A stretch of 64,000 nt of DNA from Celeribacter baekdonensis (GTDB taxonomy: Bacteria > Pseudomonadota > Alphaproteobacteria > Rhodobacterales > Rhodobacteraceae). A model generated the notes under the pieces. It was given only the letters and a program-made list of their open reading frames with translations. It made no database searches and had not been told where the DNA came from. Positions 38,120 to 46,957 of this stretch are shown piece after piece. The DNA lies in contig NZ_FNBL01000009.1 of the NCBI RefSeq assembly GCF_900102315.1, forward strand, positions 84,069 to 148,068. The letters are read 5' to 3'. The number at the start of each line of letters is the position of its first letter. Within the stretch, counting starts at the first letter, position 1. A program made the translations under genes and the position numbers.

Positions 38120-39290
38120 TCGTCCGAAAATCCTGTTTGTTGGTGGGTCTGGTGTGCCCTCCGGCGTTCCAACCTTTATCAAGGCGGTGATCGAGGCCGC
38201 AGGCGATGACATCGAAAGTGTTGTTGTGTCCGAACCGGATCAGGGGGGCTATGGTCGATTGGCGACGGGGGCGCGCCACATCGCCGTGGATGGGTTGGCG
38301 ACCACACTCAATCCTTTTCATCAACGTCGTGCCCGCGCCCGTCTTGAACAGGTTATTTTGAGCGAAAAGCCATCCTTGGTCTGGGCTCATGCGCGCATGG
38401 CCGTTCATCTGTGCCGTGATCTTTTTTCGGAAACCACGCCAAGTTTTTCGCGCCTCGCCGTCAGTTTGCATGGGCTGCCCTTTGGCCCCGGTCACCGACC
38501 GACCCTGAAAGCCATGTCAAAATTCATCGAGATGCGCCACCTGCGTCATACGCGCCCGCATCACATCCACCTGCTGACCCAAGAAGACGTGCAGTTCTAC
38601 TGCGCCGCTTTGCCGCCCTCCATGGTCGGGCGCCATGATTTTCAGACCCTTGGCACAGTGTCTCATATGGGGTCGCATATGGGGTCGCATACGGGTTTGG
38701 CTCACACAGCGCCCAGCCAGACACTCACCGGGCCGCTACGCATCGTGATGACCACGCGCGCGAGCTATCAAAAAAATCTGATCGAAGCCGCGCATATTCT
38801 TGCGCGTGTCACAATCCCTTGGCGGCTTGATCTTTGGGGGGCAGGCACACAATCCGAAGCTCTGATCAAAAGATTTCGCGCCATTCTGGGCCCACGGATG
38901 GATCGAGTCCGTTTTCATGGTCCGACCTGCGATGTCGCGTCCGCTTTGAGTGATGCGGATTTGTATCTTTTGACATCGCGCTATGAGGGCATGTCGATCG
39001 GCGTACATGAGGCGTTTGAATGCGGTTTGGCCCTGGCCCTGAGCGACATTCCCGCGAACCAAGTGTTTCTCAAGGCGCATCCCTTTGCCGCAGCTTTGCC
39101 TTTGGGTCAGCCATCAGAGGCGGCTCTCAGACTGGATCAGCTTTATACGCGCCTCATTCGAGCGCCGGACTACCGTTCGACATCTCAAACCATTTGGCGG
39201 TCCAGCTTTAGCCCGGAGTTGTGGACCCAACAGGCCCGCCAAATGGTGCGTGATATTCTAAATCGCCCGCTTAAAGCGTCACGCCTTTAA
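38112..39290 (+). CDS. family 4 glycosyltransferase
   Basis: The protein is 392 aa from ATG 38112 (GTG 38106 is also open). It begins with a G-S-G-V-P-S-G-V-P loop of a GT-B acceptor domain, and its donor site is SRYEGMSIGVHEAFECGLALALSD near residues 296-319, with the EX7E pattern. The protein contains an odd HMGSHMGSHTG stretch (about residues 184-194) from a 12-base repeat in the DNA. It ends within a terminator hairpin. The neighbouring GT2 suggests both work on the same polysaccharide. Confidence 0.83.
   Translation: MRDRPKILFVGGSGVPSGVPTFIKAVIEAAGDDIESVVVSEPDQGGYGRLATGARHIAVDGLATTLNPFHQRRARARLEQVILSEKPSLVWAHARMAVHLCRDLFSETTPSFSRLAVSLHGLPFGPGHRPTLKAMSKFIEMRHLRHTRPHHIHLLTQEDVQFYCAALPPSMVGRHDFQTLGTVSHMGSHMGSHTGLAHTAPSQTLTGPLRIVMTTRASYQKNLIEAAHILARVTIPWRLDLWGAGTQSEALIKRFRAILGPRMDRVRFHGPTCDVASALSDADLYLLTSRYEGMSIGVHEAFECGLALALSDIPANQVFLKAHPFAAALPLGQPSEAALRLDQLYTRLIRAPDYRSTSQTIWRSSFSPELWTQQARQMVRDILNRPLKASRL
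38664..38695 (+). repeat. 12-base in-frame tandem repeat in glycosyltransferase gene
   Basis: CATATGGGGTCG occurs twice in succession (38664-38675 and 38676-38687) and starts a third time with one change (CATACGGG). It encodes HMGSHMGSHTG in the linker between the two GT-B domains. Twelve bases keep the frame, so copy number changes would only alter linker length. Confidence 0.8.
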
Positions 39291-39316
39291 CCTGAGACAG
39301 GGGAAAGGCGTGACGC
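39276..39316 (+). terminator. terminator of the rightward glycosyltransferase pair
   Basis: GCGTCACGCCTTT (39276-39288) and AAAGGCGTGACGC (39304-39316) are perfect 13-base reverse complements. The TAA stop codon (39288-39290) begins within the left arm. No long T-run follows. Confidence 0.65.
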
Positions 39317-39339
39317 AGCCAGACATATCAATGGTGTGG

Positions 39340-39382
39340 GCGTTCCGCCATAAACCCGTGATTCAGGTTTATGGCGGAACGC
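39340..39382 (-). terminator. terminator of the leftward RTX protease gene
   Basis: GCGTTCCGCCATAAACC (39340-39356) and GGTTTATGGCGGAACGC (39366-39382) are perfect 17-base reverse complements with a 9-base loop, one base beyond the protease stop codon at 39384-39386. It lies back to back with the terminator of the converging gene. Confidence 0.7.
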
Positions 39383-39383
39383 T

Positions 39384-42020
39384 TTAGGTGATGATCAGAA
39401 TGTCGTTGGCGATGCTGCCAATATCGGTGACGCCCAGCAGAGAGATCGTATTGCCGCCGCCGAAGTCAAAGACGATATTGCCATCCACCACATCAGCATA
39501 ATTGCTCACAAGAGCGTTGATGTCGGTGCCTGCAATGGTGCCGTCGATGAAAAGGCGGTCCACGCCGATTTCGTAATCCGCAATGCGGTCAGCGCCGTCG
39601 TTTTCATAAAACACGAACTTATCCGCGCCATTGCCGCCGAGCATGTAGTCGTTCCCCGCGCCACCAACAACGGTATCATTGCCGTTCCCGGCGCTGAGCG
39701 TGTCATTGCCCTGATCGCCATACATACGATCATTGCCGCTGTTGCCAATCAACCGGTCAGCACCCGTGTTGCCAAAGAGGACGCCGTCGCCGCTGCCATC
39801 AAGCAAGGTGTCATTGCCGGAGCCACCAAACATTTGGTTGTTGCCGTAAATGTCATAGAGCACGTCGTCACCAGCGTCTCCCAACATCCGGTCACCACCA
39901 GCCTCGCCATTGAGGCGATCATTGCCAATGCCGCCGTTGAGCACGTCAAAATCGTCACCCCCGGTCAAGGTGTCATTGCCGCCGCCGCCGATCAAAATAT
40001 CGTTGCCGTTTCGGCCCATCATAAAGTCATTGCCAGCACCGCCAGAAAGGATGTTGTTGCCATGGGTGCCGCGCAAGTCATCGTTGTAGGCGGAACCGGT
40101 GAGGTTCTCGATGGAAGAATAGGTATCCCCCGCGGAATCGCCTGTGCCGGAACCGCCGTTGATGAGGTCAGCAATCACAAGACCGGATGCATTGGAATAT
40201 GAGGCTGAATCGGTGCCAGCCCCGCCACGCAGAGTGTCGGCCCCGTCGCCGCCGATCAAAACGTCGTTTCCGCGCATCCCCTGAAGAATATTCGCGCCGC
40301 TGTTGCCATACAAAACATCATCGCCATCGCCGGTCACGATGTTCTCGACCGAGCCGTTGAGTGTCACCCAGGTGGCATTGTCGACTTGCACAGAGGAGGT
40401 GAGATTGGCCAGAACATCGCCGGTGATTGCCGCCATGTTGATCCAGTCTGTGCCCCCGTCCGTGTCGGCCAACGTGCCACGAGTGCTTTCCAGCGCCAGC
40501 ATCGTTAAAAAGTCGTCTGTGTAGGTGTAGACAGAATCCGTGATGGCCTCAGCGCCCAGGAATTCAATCGTGATATAGTCGATGAAGTAATAATCACTGT
40601 CACCGGAGAAATTGTCTGCCACCACAACGGACCATGTTCCAACCGACGACATGCCCATGACGGCGGCGACACCAAAGGTCCAAGTGCCCAAATCTGTCGA
40701 CCCGCCCTCTTGGTCCAGCAGGGGAACATATGTGCCATCCGGACCCACCAGATAGATGGTGAGATCCCCCATGTAATAGTGATCCGTGCTGATCGTCACA
40801 TTGACATGTTCCAGCGCGATATCGGTGTTGCAAGTCACCGTGGATATGGCACCAGTTGAGTTATAAATCCGCTGGTTGGTGTTGTTGGTCAGGGTGACAG
40901 AGTCGATATTGGCCGTTGTCTTGGCTGTGTCGTAAAGGTCGAGCCAAACTTCGGCCATACGCACGGCGGCGTAAGCGTCCACCATGCCGTAGCCATAATT
41001 CAGGTGAAAGCTGTTGCCGCCGCCGTTCCAATTGTTCGCGTCATTGATGCCCCACTGCGCAACCTCATATCCGGTCGCGCTTGAGCCAATATTGCTGCCA
41101 GTCAAGGAGGCGGACATGGCAAGGATCATGCGGACATCGCGCCAGCCGAGGTTTTCATTGGCATCCAGCATCAGCGCGGTCACGCCGCTCACCACAGGAG
41201 TCGCTGCGGAGGTTCCGCCAAAATCGGTGGCCCATGCTGTGTTGGAATAGCCGCCCGTGCCGACGATGTCCGTGGTCTCGGATGCAGCGGGCGCCGTCAC
41301 CAAAACGTTCGCGCCATAGTTTGAATAGTATTCGGCATCGCCATTTACATCCGTGGCCGCGACCAAAATGATCTCAAATGCTGAATTGAGTTCGTCGCCC
41401 TGTGCGTTGCCGTAGACGTTATAGACAGACTGGTAAGAAGAGTCGTTTGCCTCGTTCCCAGCGGCTTTGACGATGATCGAGCCAAGCCCGTCACGCCCGT
41501 TGGTCGTCGCATAGACCACCCCGTCTTGATAGATGGAGGCGTTGCCGCTTGAGGTGCTGGAAATGGAATTATAGACTGAATCATACATGGGGATGGACCC
41601 CCATGAGTTGTTGATGACATCAAACTTCGCCATTTCGTTCATCAGGTTTTTGAACGCAGTGATCCCGGACATCCCATTGAGCAACAGGTCCTGGCCATCA
41701 TTGAGAAAATCGACGCTTGTCAGATTGGCGCCAAAGGCCACACCGACACCATAGGACCCATTTTGGACACCGGCAATAATCCCGCCAACGGCGGTGCCAT
41801 GTGCGTCCGTGTCGGTGTTGTAGTCGCCATCGACACCAGCGACGTTTGACTCAAGAGTCGCGTCGTAATTGCCTACCAGGTCGGGGTGGTCGACGTCCAT
41901 CCCATCGTCATACACTGCCACATTGACGCCGGAGCCATTGAATTCGTTCCAGATTTTTTCGATGTCGCCAATAAGGTCAAAGTGCCATTGCAGGCTGTAT
42001 TTCGGATCTGTCGGTACCAT
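39384..42020 (-). CDS. secreted RTX subtilisin/kexin-like serine protease
   Basis: This 878-aa protein starts at ATG 42020 (GGGGG five bases upstream; GTG 42032 is less likely). It has no Sec or TAT signal, as expected for type I secretion. The S8 catalytic triad is present: D38 in VAVYDDGMD, H74 in TDAHGTAVGG and S271 in GGTSAATP, with the oxyanion asparagine N189 in AAGNEAN. A proprotein-convertase P domain at about 370-500 (DLTIYLVGPDGTY, FSGDSDYYFIDYITIEF) follows, then a block of calcium-binding GGxGxDxLx nonapeptides at about 585-780. The extreme C-terminus DFGGGNTISLLGVTDI resembles that of the neighbouring RTX protein, a shared export signal. HlyB/D/TolC-type genes are not in the window. 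Confidence 0.9.
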   Translation of the reverse strand: MVPTDPKYSLQWHFDLIGDIEKIWNEFNGSGVNVAVYDDGMDVDHPDLVGNYDATLESNVAGVDGDYNTDTDAHGTAVGGIIAGVQNGSYGVGVAFGANLTSVDFLNDGQDLLLNGMSGITAFKNLMNEMAKFDVINNSWGSIPMYDSVYNSISSTSSGNASIYQDGVVYATTNGRDGLGSIIVKAAGNEANDSSYQSVYNVYGNAQGDELNSAFEIILVAATDVNGDAEYYSNYGANVLVTAPAASETTDIVGTGGYSNTAWATDFGGTSAATPVVSGVTALMLDANENLGWRDVRMILAMSASLTGSNIGSSATGYEVAQWGINDANNWNGGGNSFHLNYGYGMVDAYAAVRMAEVWLDLYDTAKTTANIDSVTLTNNTNQRIYNSTGAISTVTCNTDIALEHVNVTISTDHYYMGDLTIYLVGPDGTYVPLLDQEGGSTDLGTWTFGVAAVMGMSSVGTWSVVVADNFSGDSDYYFIDYITIEFLGAEAITDSVYTYTDDFLTMLALESTRGTLADTDGGTDWINMAAITGDVLANLTSSVQVDNATWVTLNGSVENIVTGDGDDVLYGNSGANILQGMRGNDVLIGGDGADTLRGGAGTDSASYSNASGLVIADLINGGSGTGDSAGDTYSSIENLTGSAYNDDLRGTHGNNILSGGAGNDFMMGRNGNDILIGGGGNDTLTGGDDFDVLNGGIGNDRLNGEAGGDRMLGDAGDDVLYDIYGNNQMFGGSGNDTLLDGSGDGVLFGNTGADRLIGNSGNDRMYGDQGNDTLSAGNGNDTVVGGAGNDYMLGGNGADKFVFYENDGADRIADYEIGVDRLFIDGTIAGTDINALVSNYADVVDGNIVFDFGGGNTISLLGVTDIGSIANDILIIT

Positions 42021-42112
42021 TTGGTCCCCCACTCATAATAAGACAAGTTCACTTGGTTATTTCATAAAAAACGAACCGAATTAAGACATTATTTATGAAT
42101 TTTAACGCGATT

Positions 42113-44815
42113 TTATGTGATAAGAATGGAGTCCACCAAAGATGACAAATCGTTGATATTGTTCAGAACAATGATGTCCCCCCCGCCAAAATCGAAAATC
42201 GCATCGGTGCCGCTGAGCGTACAATAGGTCGCGATGGTATGGTTGGCGTCGTAATTTCCATCGGTCAGAACGGCGTCGATGAAGAGTCGGTCAATTCCGA
42301 TCTCGAAGTCCGTAATCGTGTCCATTTCACTGCCGTCACGGAACACAAAAATATCCGCGCCGTTTCCCCCGGTGAGATTGTCGTTCCCCGAGCCGCCCGT
42401 CATCCGATCATTACCGTTGCCGCCAGACATGATGTCATCGCCCGCATCGCCGAGCATACGATCATTGCCCCCGCCTCCATTCATGCGGTCATGTCCTGCG
42501 TTCCCGGCTAAAACACTGTTCCCTGACCCATCCAGCAAAAAGTCATCGCCATCCCCGGCAATCAGCCAACCCACACCTTCCAAATTCAGGAGCGTGTCAT
42601 CCCCGTCTTCACCAACAAGACGATCATTGCCGCTGTCGCCGACCAATCGGTCCTTCCCGTTGCCGCCGTTTATAATGTCATTCCCGGCCCCACCATAGAC
42701 AGTGTCATTGCCATGGCTCGCGATAACGATGTCATCCCCCCCACCTGCTTCGACATAGTCATGACCAAGCCGTGTATAGATGTGATTGTCGCCGTCATCG
42801 CCATAAACGATGTCGTTGCCATCACCGCTGATCAGGTTCTCAATGCTGATATAGCTGTCCCCTTCGGCACCCAATCCGACATTGTCGTCTGGATTCAAAA
42901 GACTCAGCGTCAGGTCGGTGACGAACTCGCTGTAGCTGGCCGTATCAAAGCCATCGCCGCCATCCAGAATGTCCGCGCCCATTCCGCCGACCAAAATGTC
43001 ATCACCATCCTGGCCCACAAGCCTGTCATCGCCATCAAAGCCTGAGAGTGTGTTGTTCTCGGCGTCACCCTTGATCACGTCATCATATCGTGTCCCGATC
43101 ACATTTTCGATCGACACCAGAGTGTCAGACGCCGCAGCCCCCGAGTTGAGCGAACTGAATTGCAAATCAATGTTGGCCGCGATTGTGGACAAGCTATAAT
43201 CAACCGTGTCGATGCCATCGCCACCGTTGATGGTGTCTCCGCCGCTGGAGGCCACAAAAACATCTGCGCCCGCAAGGCCAAGCAAAATGTCGTTGGAGGA
43301 GGTGCCCGAAATGATGTCGTTGCCGTCTGTCCCCTCGATTGTCACCGCGGCAGAATTGTCGATCCGTTCCCCGATGATGACGTGATCGGCGTTAAACAAA
43401 ATCGAATCCACAAATGCGGCGAGCGGAACAGGCATCCCGTCATATGTGGTCACGACAATACGTTCACCCCCGAATGTCAGCACAAAGCCGGTCGTTGTCA
43501 TTTCAATTTCGACACTGTTTGCCGAGCCTGACAAAGGGAAATGGGACAGATCAATGGTGTCGGATGCGTAATTGAAATCGGTGATGTAATCCGTGACGCC
43601 GTCAGGTCGAAACTGAAAAATATCGGCGCCGTTTCCCCCGGTCATCGTATCGCTTCCCGCGCCATCGACAAGAATATCTGCGCCGCCGTTTCCCGATAGG
43701 GTGCTGCCGGTATCTGTGGCGATGATGATGTCGTCATCTGCGGTGCCTGTGCTTGCCGACAAAACCGCGCCTTGATTGGAAACATCGACCGCAATCCGGG
43801 TCAGGCCGGTGTCGCCGGTGGATGTGGCGATCAATTCCAAGCCGTTGATCGTGGCGACAAAAGTCAGCGAAGACACATTCAAAAGGGCGGTGTCAAAGGT
43901 ATCAATGACACTGCTCCAAAGGACCAAGGTCCCGTCTGGCAAAACCTTAAAAAGCGACAGACCGCCGTCATTGCCAGCAACAGCCAAATAGGCGGTGCCA
44001 TTATAGTTTATGACATCAAGCGCGGAAGCCCCGCCAAAGCGCGTGCCCAGCGTGTCGATGACTTGGTCAATGGCCACCAATTGCCCCGTATCTGTCACTT
44101 CCAGGACGGTGATAGATCCGCTGTCAGCTGCGGTCATAAACACCAGCGTTTTCCCGCCATAGTTCAGGCTCTGAAGATCCGTGGGCGTTGTCACCGGCAG
44201 GCCTTCATTCGCACTGTAGCTGTCCACCTCCATCAGCCCCCCGCCTGCGCCGATCTCAAGCAAAGTCAGACCATGTTCGGTCGCAGAGGCTGCCAAAACA
44301 TAGGCTGTGCCATTGACCGTCATGGTGCAGAGCGCGCTGATGTCACTCAGATGGGTCGTGTCATCATCGTAAAGGGTTTGTGCTTCGCCTGCGACAGCGG
44401 AGGCGTTGATTGAAAAAACAGAGAGGCCAGAGCCTTCGGAGAGCGCTGCGAGCACATAGGTCACGCCGTTGATCTCGATTGTGGCAATCTCCGCACGGTT
44501 TGAGTGGCTGGTGGATTGGTTCAACTGGACACAATGCGAACCGCCTTCGCCGAGTTGAGCAATTGCCAAAAGCTCCGCCTTTGGGATGATGAAATCGGTG
44601 CTTTCAATCGAAATCGAGGCAAAGCCTTCCGAATTTATGGACTCTGTTGAGAAACTGAGATCGGTTCCGCCAATGATCTGTGTCGAGGCTTTTGTGCCCG
44701 AGGCTGTGTCGTAAAATACGAACGTGCCATTGGCGTTCAACAGGCCCGTTGTCACCTGTGAAAGGAAAAATGCGTCGTCAGCCCAGAGCGTTTCTAAAAT
44801 TGACAGGGACCCCAT
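42113..44815 (-). CDS. large RTX calcium-binding protein with beta-propeller-like N-terminus
   Basis: The protein is 900 aa from ATG 44815 with GGAGG five bases ahead. Residues about 80-370 are repeated blade-like units such as EINGVTYVLAALSEGSGLSVF, TVNGTAYVLAASATEHGLTLLEI and NYNGTAYLAVAGNDGGLSLFKV, typical of seven-bladed lactonase-type propellers. Residues 380-460 and 490-800 contain RTX nonapeptides (GGNGADIFQF, GGDGIDTVDYS, GGAGNDIINGGNGKD). The C-terminus DFGGGDIIVLNNINDLSSLVDSILIT matches the neighbouring protease, so both likely leave through the same type I exporter. A surface adhesin, or an enzyme acting on lactones or polymers, is possible; no catalytic residues can be assigned. 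Confidence 0.82.
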   Translation of the reverse strand: MGSLSILETLWADDAFFLSQVTTGLLNANGTFVFYDTASGTKASTQIIGGTDLSFSTESINSEGFASISIESTDFIIPKAELLAIAQLGEGGSHCVQLNQSTSHSNRAEIATIEINGVTYVLAALSEGSGLSVFSINASAVAGEAQTLYDDDTTHLSDISALCTMTVNGTAYVLAASATEHGLTLLEIGAGGGLMEVDSYSANEGLPVTTPTDLQSLNYGGKTLVFMTAADSGSITVLEVTDTGQLVAIDQVIDTLGTRFGGASALDVINYNGTAYLAVAGNDGGLSLFKVLPDGTLVLWSSVIDTFDTALLNVSSLTFVATINGLELIATSTGDTGLTRIAVDVSNQGAVLSASTGTADDDIIIATDTGSTLSGNGGADILVDGAGSDTMTGGNGADIFQFRPDGVTDYITDFNYASDTIDLSHFPLSGSANSVEIEMTTTGFVLTFGGERIVVTTYDGMPVPLAAFVDSILFNADHVIIGERIDNSAAVTIEGTDGNDIISGTSSNDILLGLAGADVFVASSGGDTINGGDGIDTVDYSLSTIAANIDLQFSSLNSGAAASDTLVSIENVIGTRYDDVIKGDAENNTLSGFDGDDRLVGQDGDDILVGGMGADILDGGDGFDTASYSEFVTDLTLSLLNPDDNVGLGAEGDSYISIENLISGDGNDIVYGDDGDNHIYTRLGHDYVEAGGGDDIVIASHGNDTVYGGAGNDIINGGNGKDRLVGDSGNDRLVGEDGDDTLLNLEGVGWLIAGDGDDFLLDGSGNSVLAGNAGHDRMNGGGGNDRMLGDAGDDIMSGGNGNDRMTGGSGNDNLTGGNGADIFVFRDGSEMDTITDFEIGIDRLFIDAVLTDGNYDANHTIATYCTLSGTDAIFDFGGGDIIVLNNINDLSSLVDSILIT

Positions 44816-44945
44816 GCCCACCTCCGTCTACCACCAAGGGCAGAATGCGGGCGAAGTGCTTAAGGCGGCCTTTTTTAAATCGGGCATAAAAACGGCAAGA
44901 GTTTCAGAATTGAATCAACTCGCATATACCCTGTTCGCCAAAGCG

Positions 44946-45944
44946 TTATGATATCCGTTCAAGTTGGTAAATCTGACGTGCGATGGCGGCGGTCACACCG
45001 GGGCCGACCTGTCTTGGGGTCACATGAGTTTGCGGATCAATGCGATTTGGTGACATTGAAAACGCCGGGCTATGCTGTTGGACCCTTTTCTCAAACCTTT
45101 GATTTTTTTCGACAAAACTCGCCTTCAATGTGGCAATCTGCGCGGGTGTGAAAATCGTCGTTGGGGCTTTGTCAAACCGATCGAGCAAGGCCCGGCGTGC
45201 AGCGTCATAGATGGCATGTGGTGGCCGGGCAGGGGTGGTTAATTCTGTCGCAAGCAACTGTGCCAAAGGATCAGGTGAGGTGTTGGCCTGTTTGGTCTCT
45301 TTCAAAGTGCCATCTGCCACCAAATCTGACCCAGTCACATTCAACAAGGCCTGCAAAATGCCGCCGGGCAGGGTTTTGACCGTTTCATAGTCAAAAATGG
45401 TGATCTGATCGGGGCAAAAGCCCTCTTCCAGAGTGTCCAAAACCAGATTGTGATCCACAGGGACGCCAGAGGCCAAGCCCGTCGCAATGGCCCGCTGAAC
45501 AAAGCCCTGTATCGCCGGCAAACGTCCGCTTTTGGCCACTTCCTGCCAAATCGACTGGGTCAATGCGATCGGGTCGCGCGCGTAGTACACGATGCGGACC
45601 TCCTCGAACGGACTCAAAAGCCCCGCCAAGTCTTTGTAATCGACCCGCGCGGGTTCAAGCCGCGTGAAAGGTTCGCCAGACAGGATAAGCGTCCCGTCCT
45701 TCGGCGCATATGTATCGATGATTTTCGTCCATAGCGCGTCTATGCCGCCGTGGCTTTTCAAAGAGCGGTCAAAATCCGGATTCGGAATCCATTTTGCGGT
45801 CAAAATGTGATGGGCCGGATTGGGGCCGATGTCGGGGTAATACAGGCCCGCCTGTTCGAGACGAGCCCGGTTGGCAAACAGCCGACGCTGAATATAGCTC
45901 GTGCCGGTTTTATGCGGGCCGATATGCAAAACGACCTTGGCCAT
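44946..45944 (-). CDS. sulfotransferase-like P-loop protein
   Basis: This 332-aa protein starts with a P-loop of the bacterial sulfotransferase type, MAKVVLHIGPHKTGTSYIQRRL (KTGTS at about residues 12-16). SGEPFTRL lies near 90 and a second phosphate-binding segment, RIVYYARDPIALTQSIWQ, near 117-134. It is a paralogue of the next gene upstream. Its ATG overlaps that gene's stop by one base (TAATG). The family is diverse, so sulfotransfer to a polysaccharide is the leading, not certain, role; the location beside KpsMTE and a WbsX-type protein supports it. Confidence 0.78.
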   Translation of the reverse strand: MAKVVLHIGPHKTGTSYIQRRLFANRARLEQAGLYYPDIGPNPAHHILTAKWIPNPDFDRSLKSHGGIDALWTKIIDTYAPKDGTLILSGEPFTRLEPARVDYKDLAGLLSPFEEVRIVYYARDPIALTQSIWQEVAKSGRLPAIQGFVQRAIATGLASGVPVDHNLVLDTLEEGFCPDQITIFDYETVKTLPGGILQALLNVTGSDLVADGTLKETKQANTSPDPLAQLLATELTTPARPPHAIYDAARRALLDRFDKAPTTIFTPAQIATLKASFVEKNQRFEKRVQQHSPAFSMSPNRIDPQTHVTPRQVGPGVTAAIARQIYQLERIS

Positions 45945-46954
45945 TATCCATGCGCCTCTTGTTTTATCTTAATCATCTTGCGGGACAGGGCCTGAAAAAA
46001 CTCTGCGCCGATCTGGTTGCGTGTCGCGCGCCCTTGTAAAGGCGCGTCAATCGGGGTCATGCGAAACTTGGGTTGGGTTGCGGCAATCAATCGTTCGAGC
46101 GCGCGGTTCTTCGGTTCATATGTCTCAATCAAAGTGTCGATCTGAGCCTTGGAAAACAACGTGGTGCGTGTCTCTGCCCCAAATGTCTCAATGACCGTTT
46201 TTCCCGCAGCCCGCACAAGCCATTGCGGAGCTTTGTGGGTGTGGGCAATGAAATTGGCCGCAAATGTCGCCAAAGGTTCAGGCGACACATTTGAATGTCG
46301 CTGTGCGTCAAAGGGTTGCAAAGCCTTGGGGTCGATTTGGATGCCGGCTTCTTGCAGCACGGCGCCGACAATCCCTCCCTCCTGCGCAGAGGCGCGTTCA
46401 TAGTTGATCAAACGGATCTCGTTGAGGTCAAAGCCATCGGAAATATGGCGCACAAGCCGATGGTAATTTGTAAACAAGCCTTCGACCAAATCGCGCTCGA
46501 CCACGGTTTCAACATAGGCGTCAATGTTACCGGGATTGCGGTCGTCGGAGACCTGTTGATACACCGATTGAATAAACCCGCTCTGTGTGCGCAATGCACA
46601 GATCACTTTGATCTCATCAAAATCCGAAACCAGGCCGCGCAATTGCGCCATCTCGACATGGCGCGGGTTCCAACGCGAAAACTCTTCGGAGCTGATAAAA
46701 ACAGTGTCGCTGGCTTTCATCCGCCGCAAAATCCCCCGGTTCAACGTTTGCAACCGACGTTCGGGGTTTTTGTAAGAATAGCGCGGGCCCAACGGAATCC
46801 AGCCCGAGGCGAGGCCGTGATGCCCTCGTTCATGACCCAGCGTTGGATAGACCAAACCGTGTGTGCGAAGCAGCCTGCGGTTTTTGTAAAGCGTATCCTG
46901 AATGTGGGTTGTGGCCGTCTTATGTGTGCCCATATGGATCACGAGTTTGGGCAT
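45944..46954 (-). CDS. sulfotransferase-like P-loop protein
   Basis: This 336-aa protein is similar to the preceding entry in layout: MPKLVIHMGTHKTATTHIQDTLYKNRR at the start (KTATT at about residues 12-16), SSEEFSRWNPRHVEM near 88-102, and VICALRTQSGFIQSVYQQ near 117-134 in place of the RxPxxxxxS 3'-phosphate motif. Between the two paralogues the P-loop alanine/glycine and the second motif differ (RTQ versus RDP), so their specificities may differ or one may have lost activity. It lies three bases downstream of the RgpF/WbsX gene. Confidence 0.75.
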   Translation of the reverse strand: MPKLVIHMGTHKTATTHIQDTLYKNRRLLRTHGLVYPTLGHERGHHGLASGWIPLGPRYSYKNPERRLQTLNRGILRRMKASDTVFISSEEFSRWNPRHVEMAQLRGLVSDFDEIKVICALRTQSGFIQSVYQQVSDDRNPGNIDAYVETVVERDLVEGLFTNYHRLVRHISDGFDLNEIRLINYERASAQEGGIVGAVLQEAGIQIDPKALQPFDAQRHSNVSPEPLATFAANFIAHTHKAPQWLVRAAGKTVIETFGAETRTTLFSKAQIDTLIETYEPKNRALERLIAATQPKFRMTPIDAPLQGRATRNQIGAEFFQALSRKMIKIKQEAHG

Positions 46955-46957
46955 GGC

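Noticed and set aside
39600..40320. Periodic repeats that at first look like a CRISPR or satellite array
   Set aside because: The repeats are about 27 bases, degenerate and in frame; they encode GGxGxDxLx calcium-binding nonapeptides of the RTX protease. The same holds for 42340-43040 and 43600-43690.
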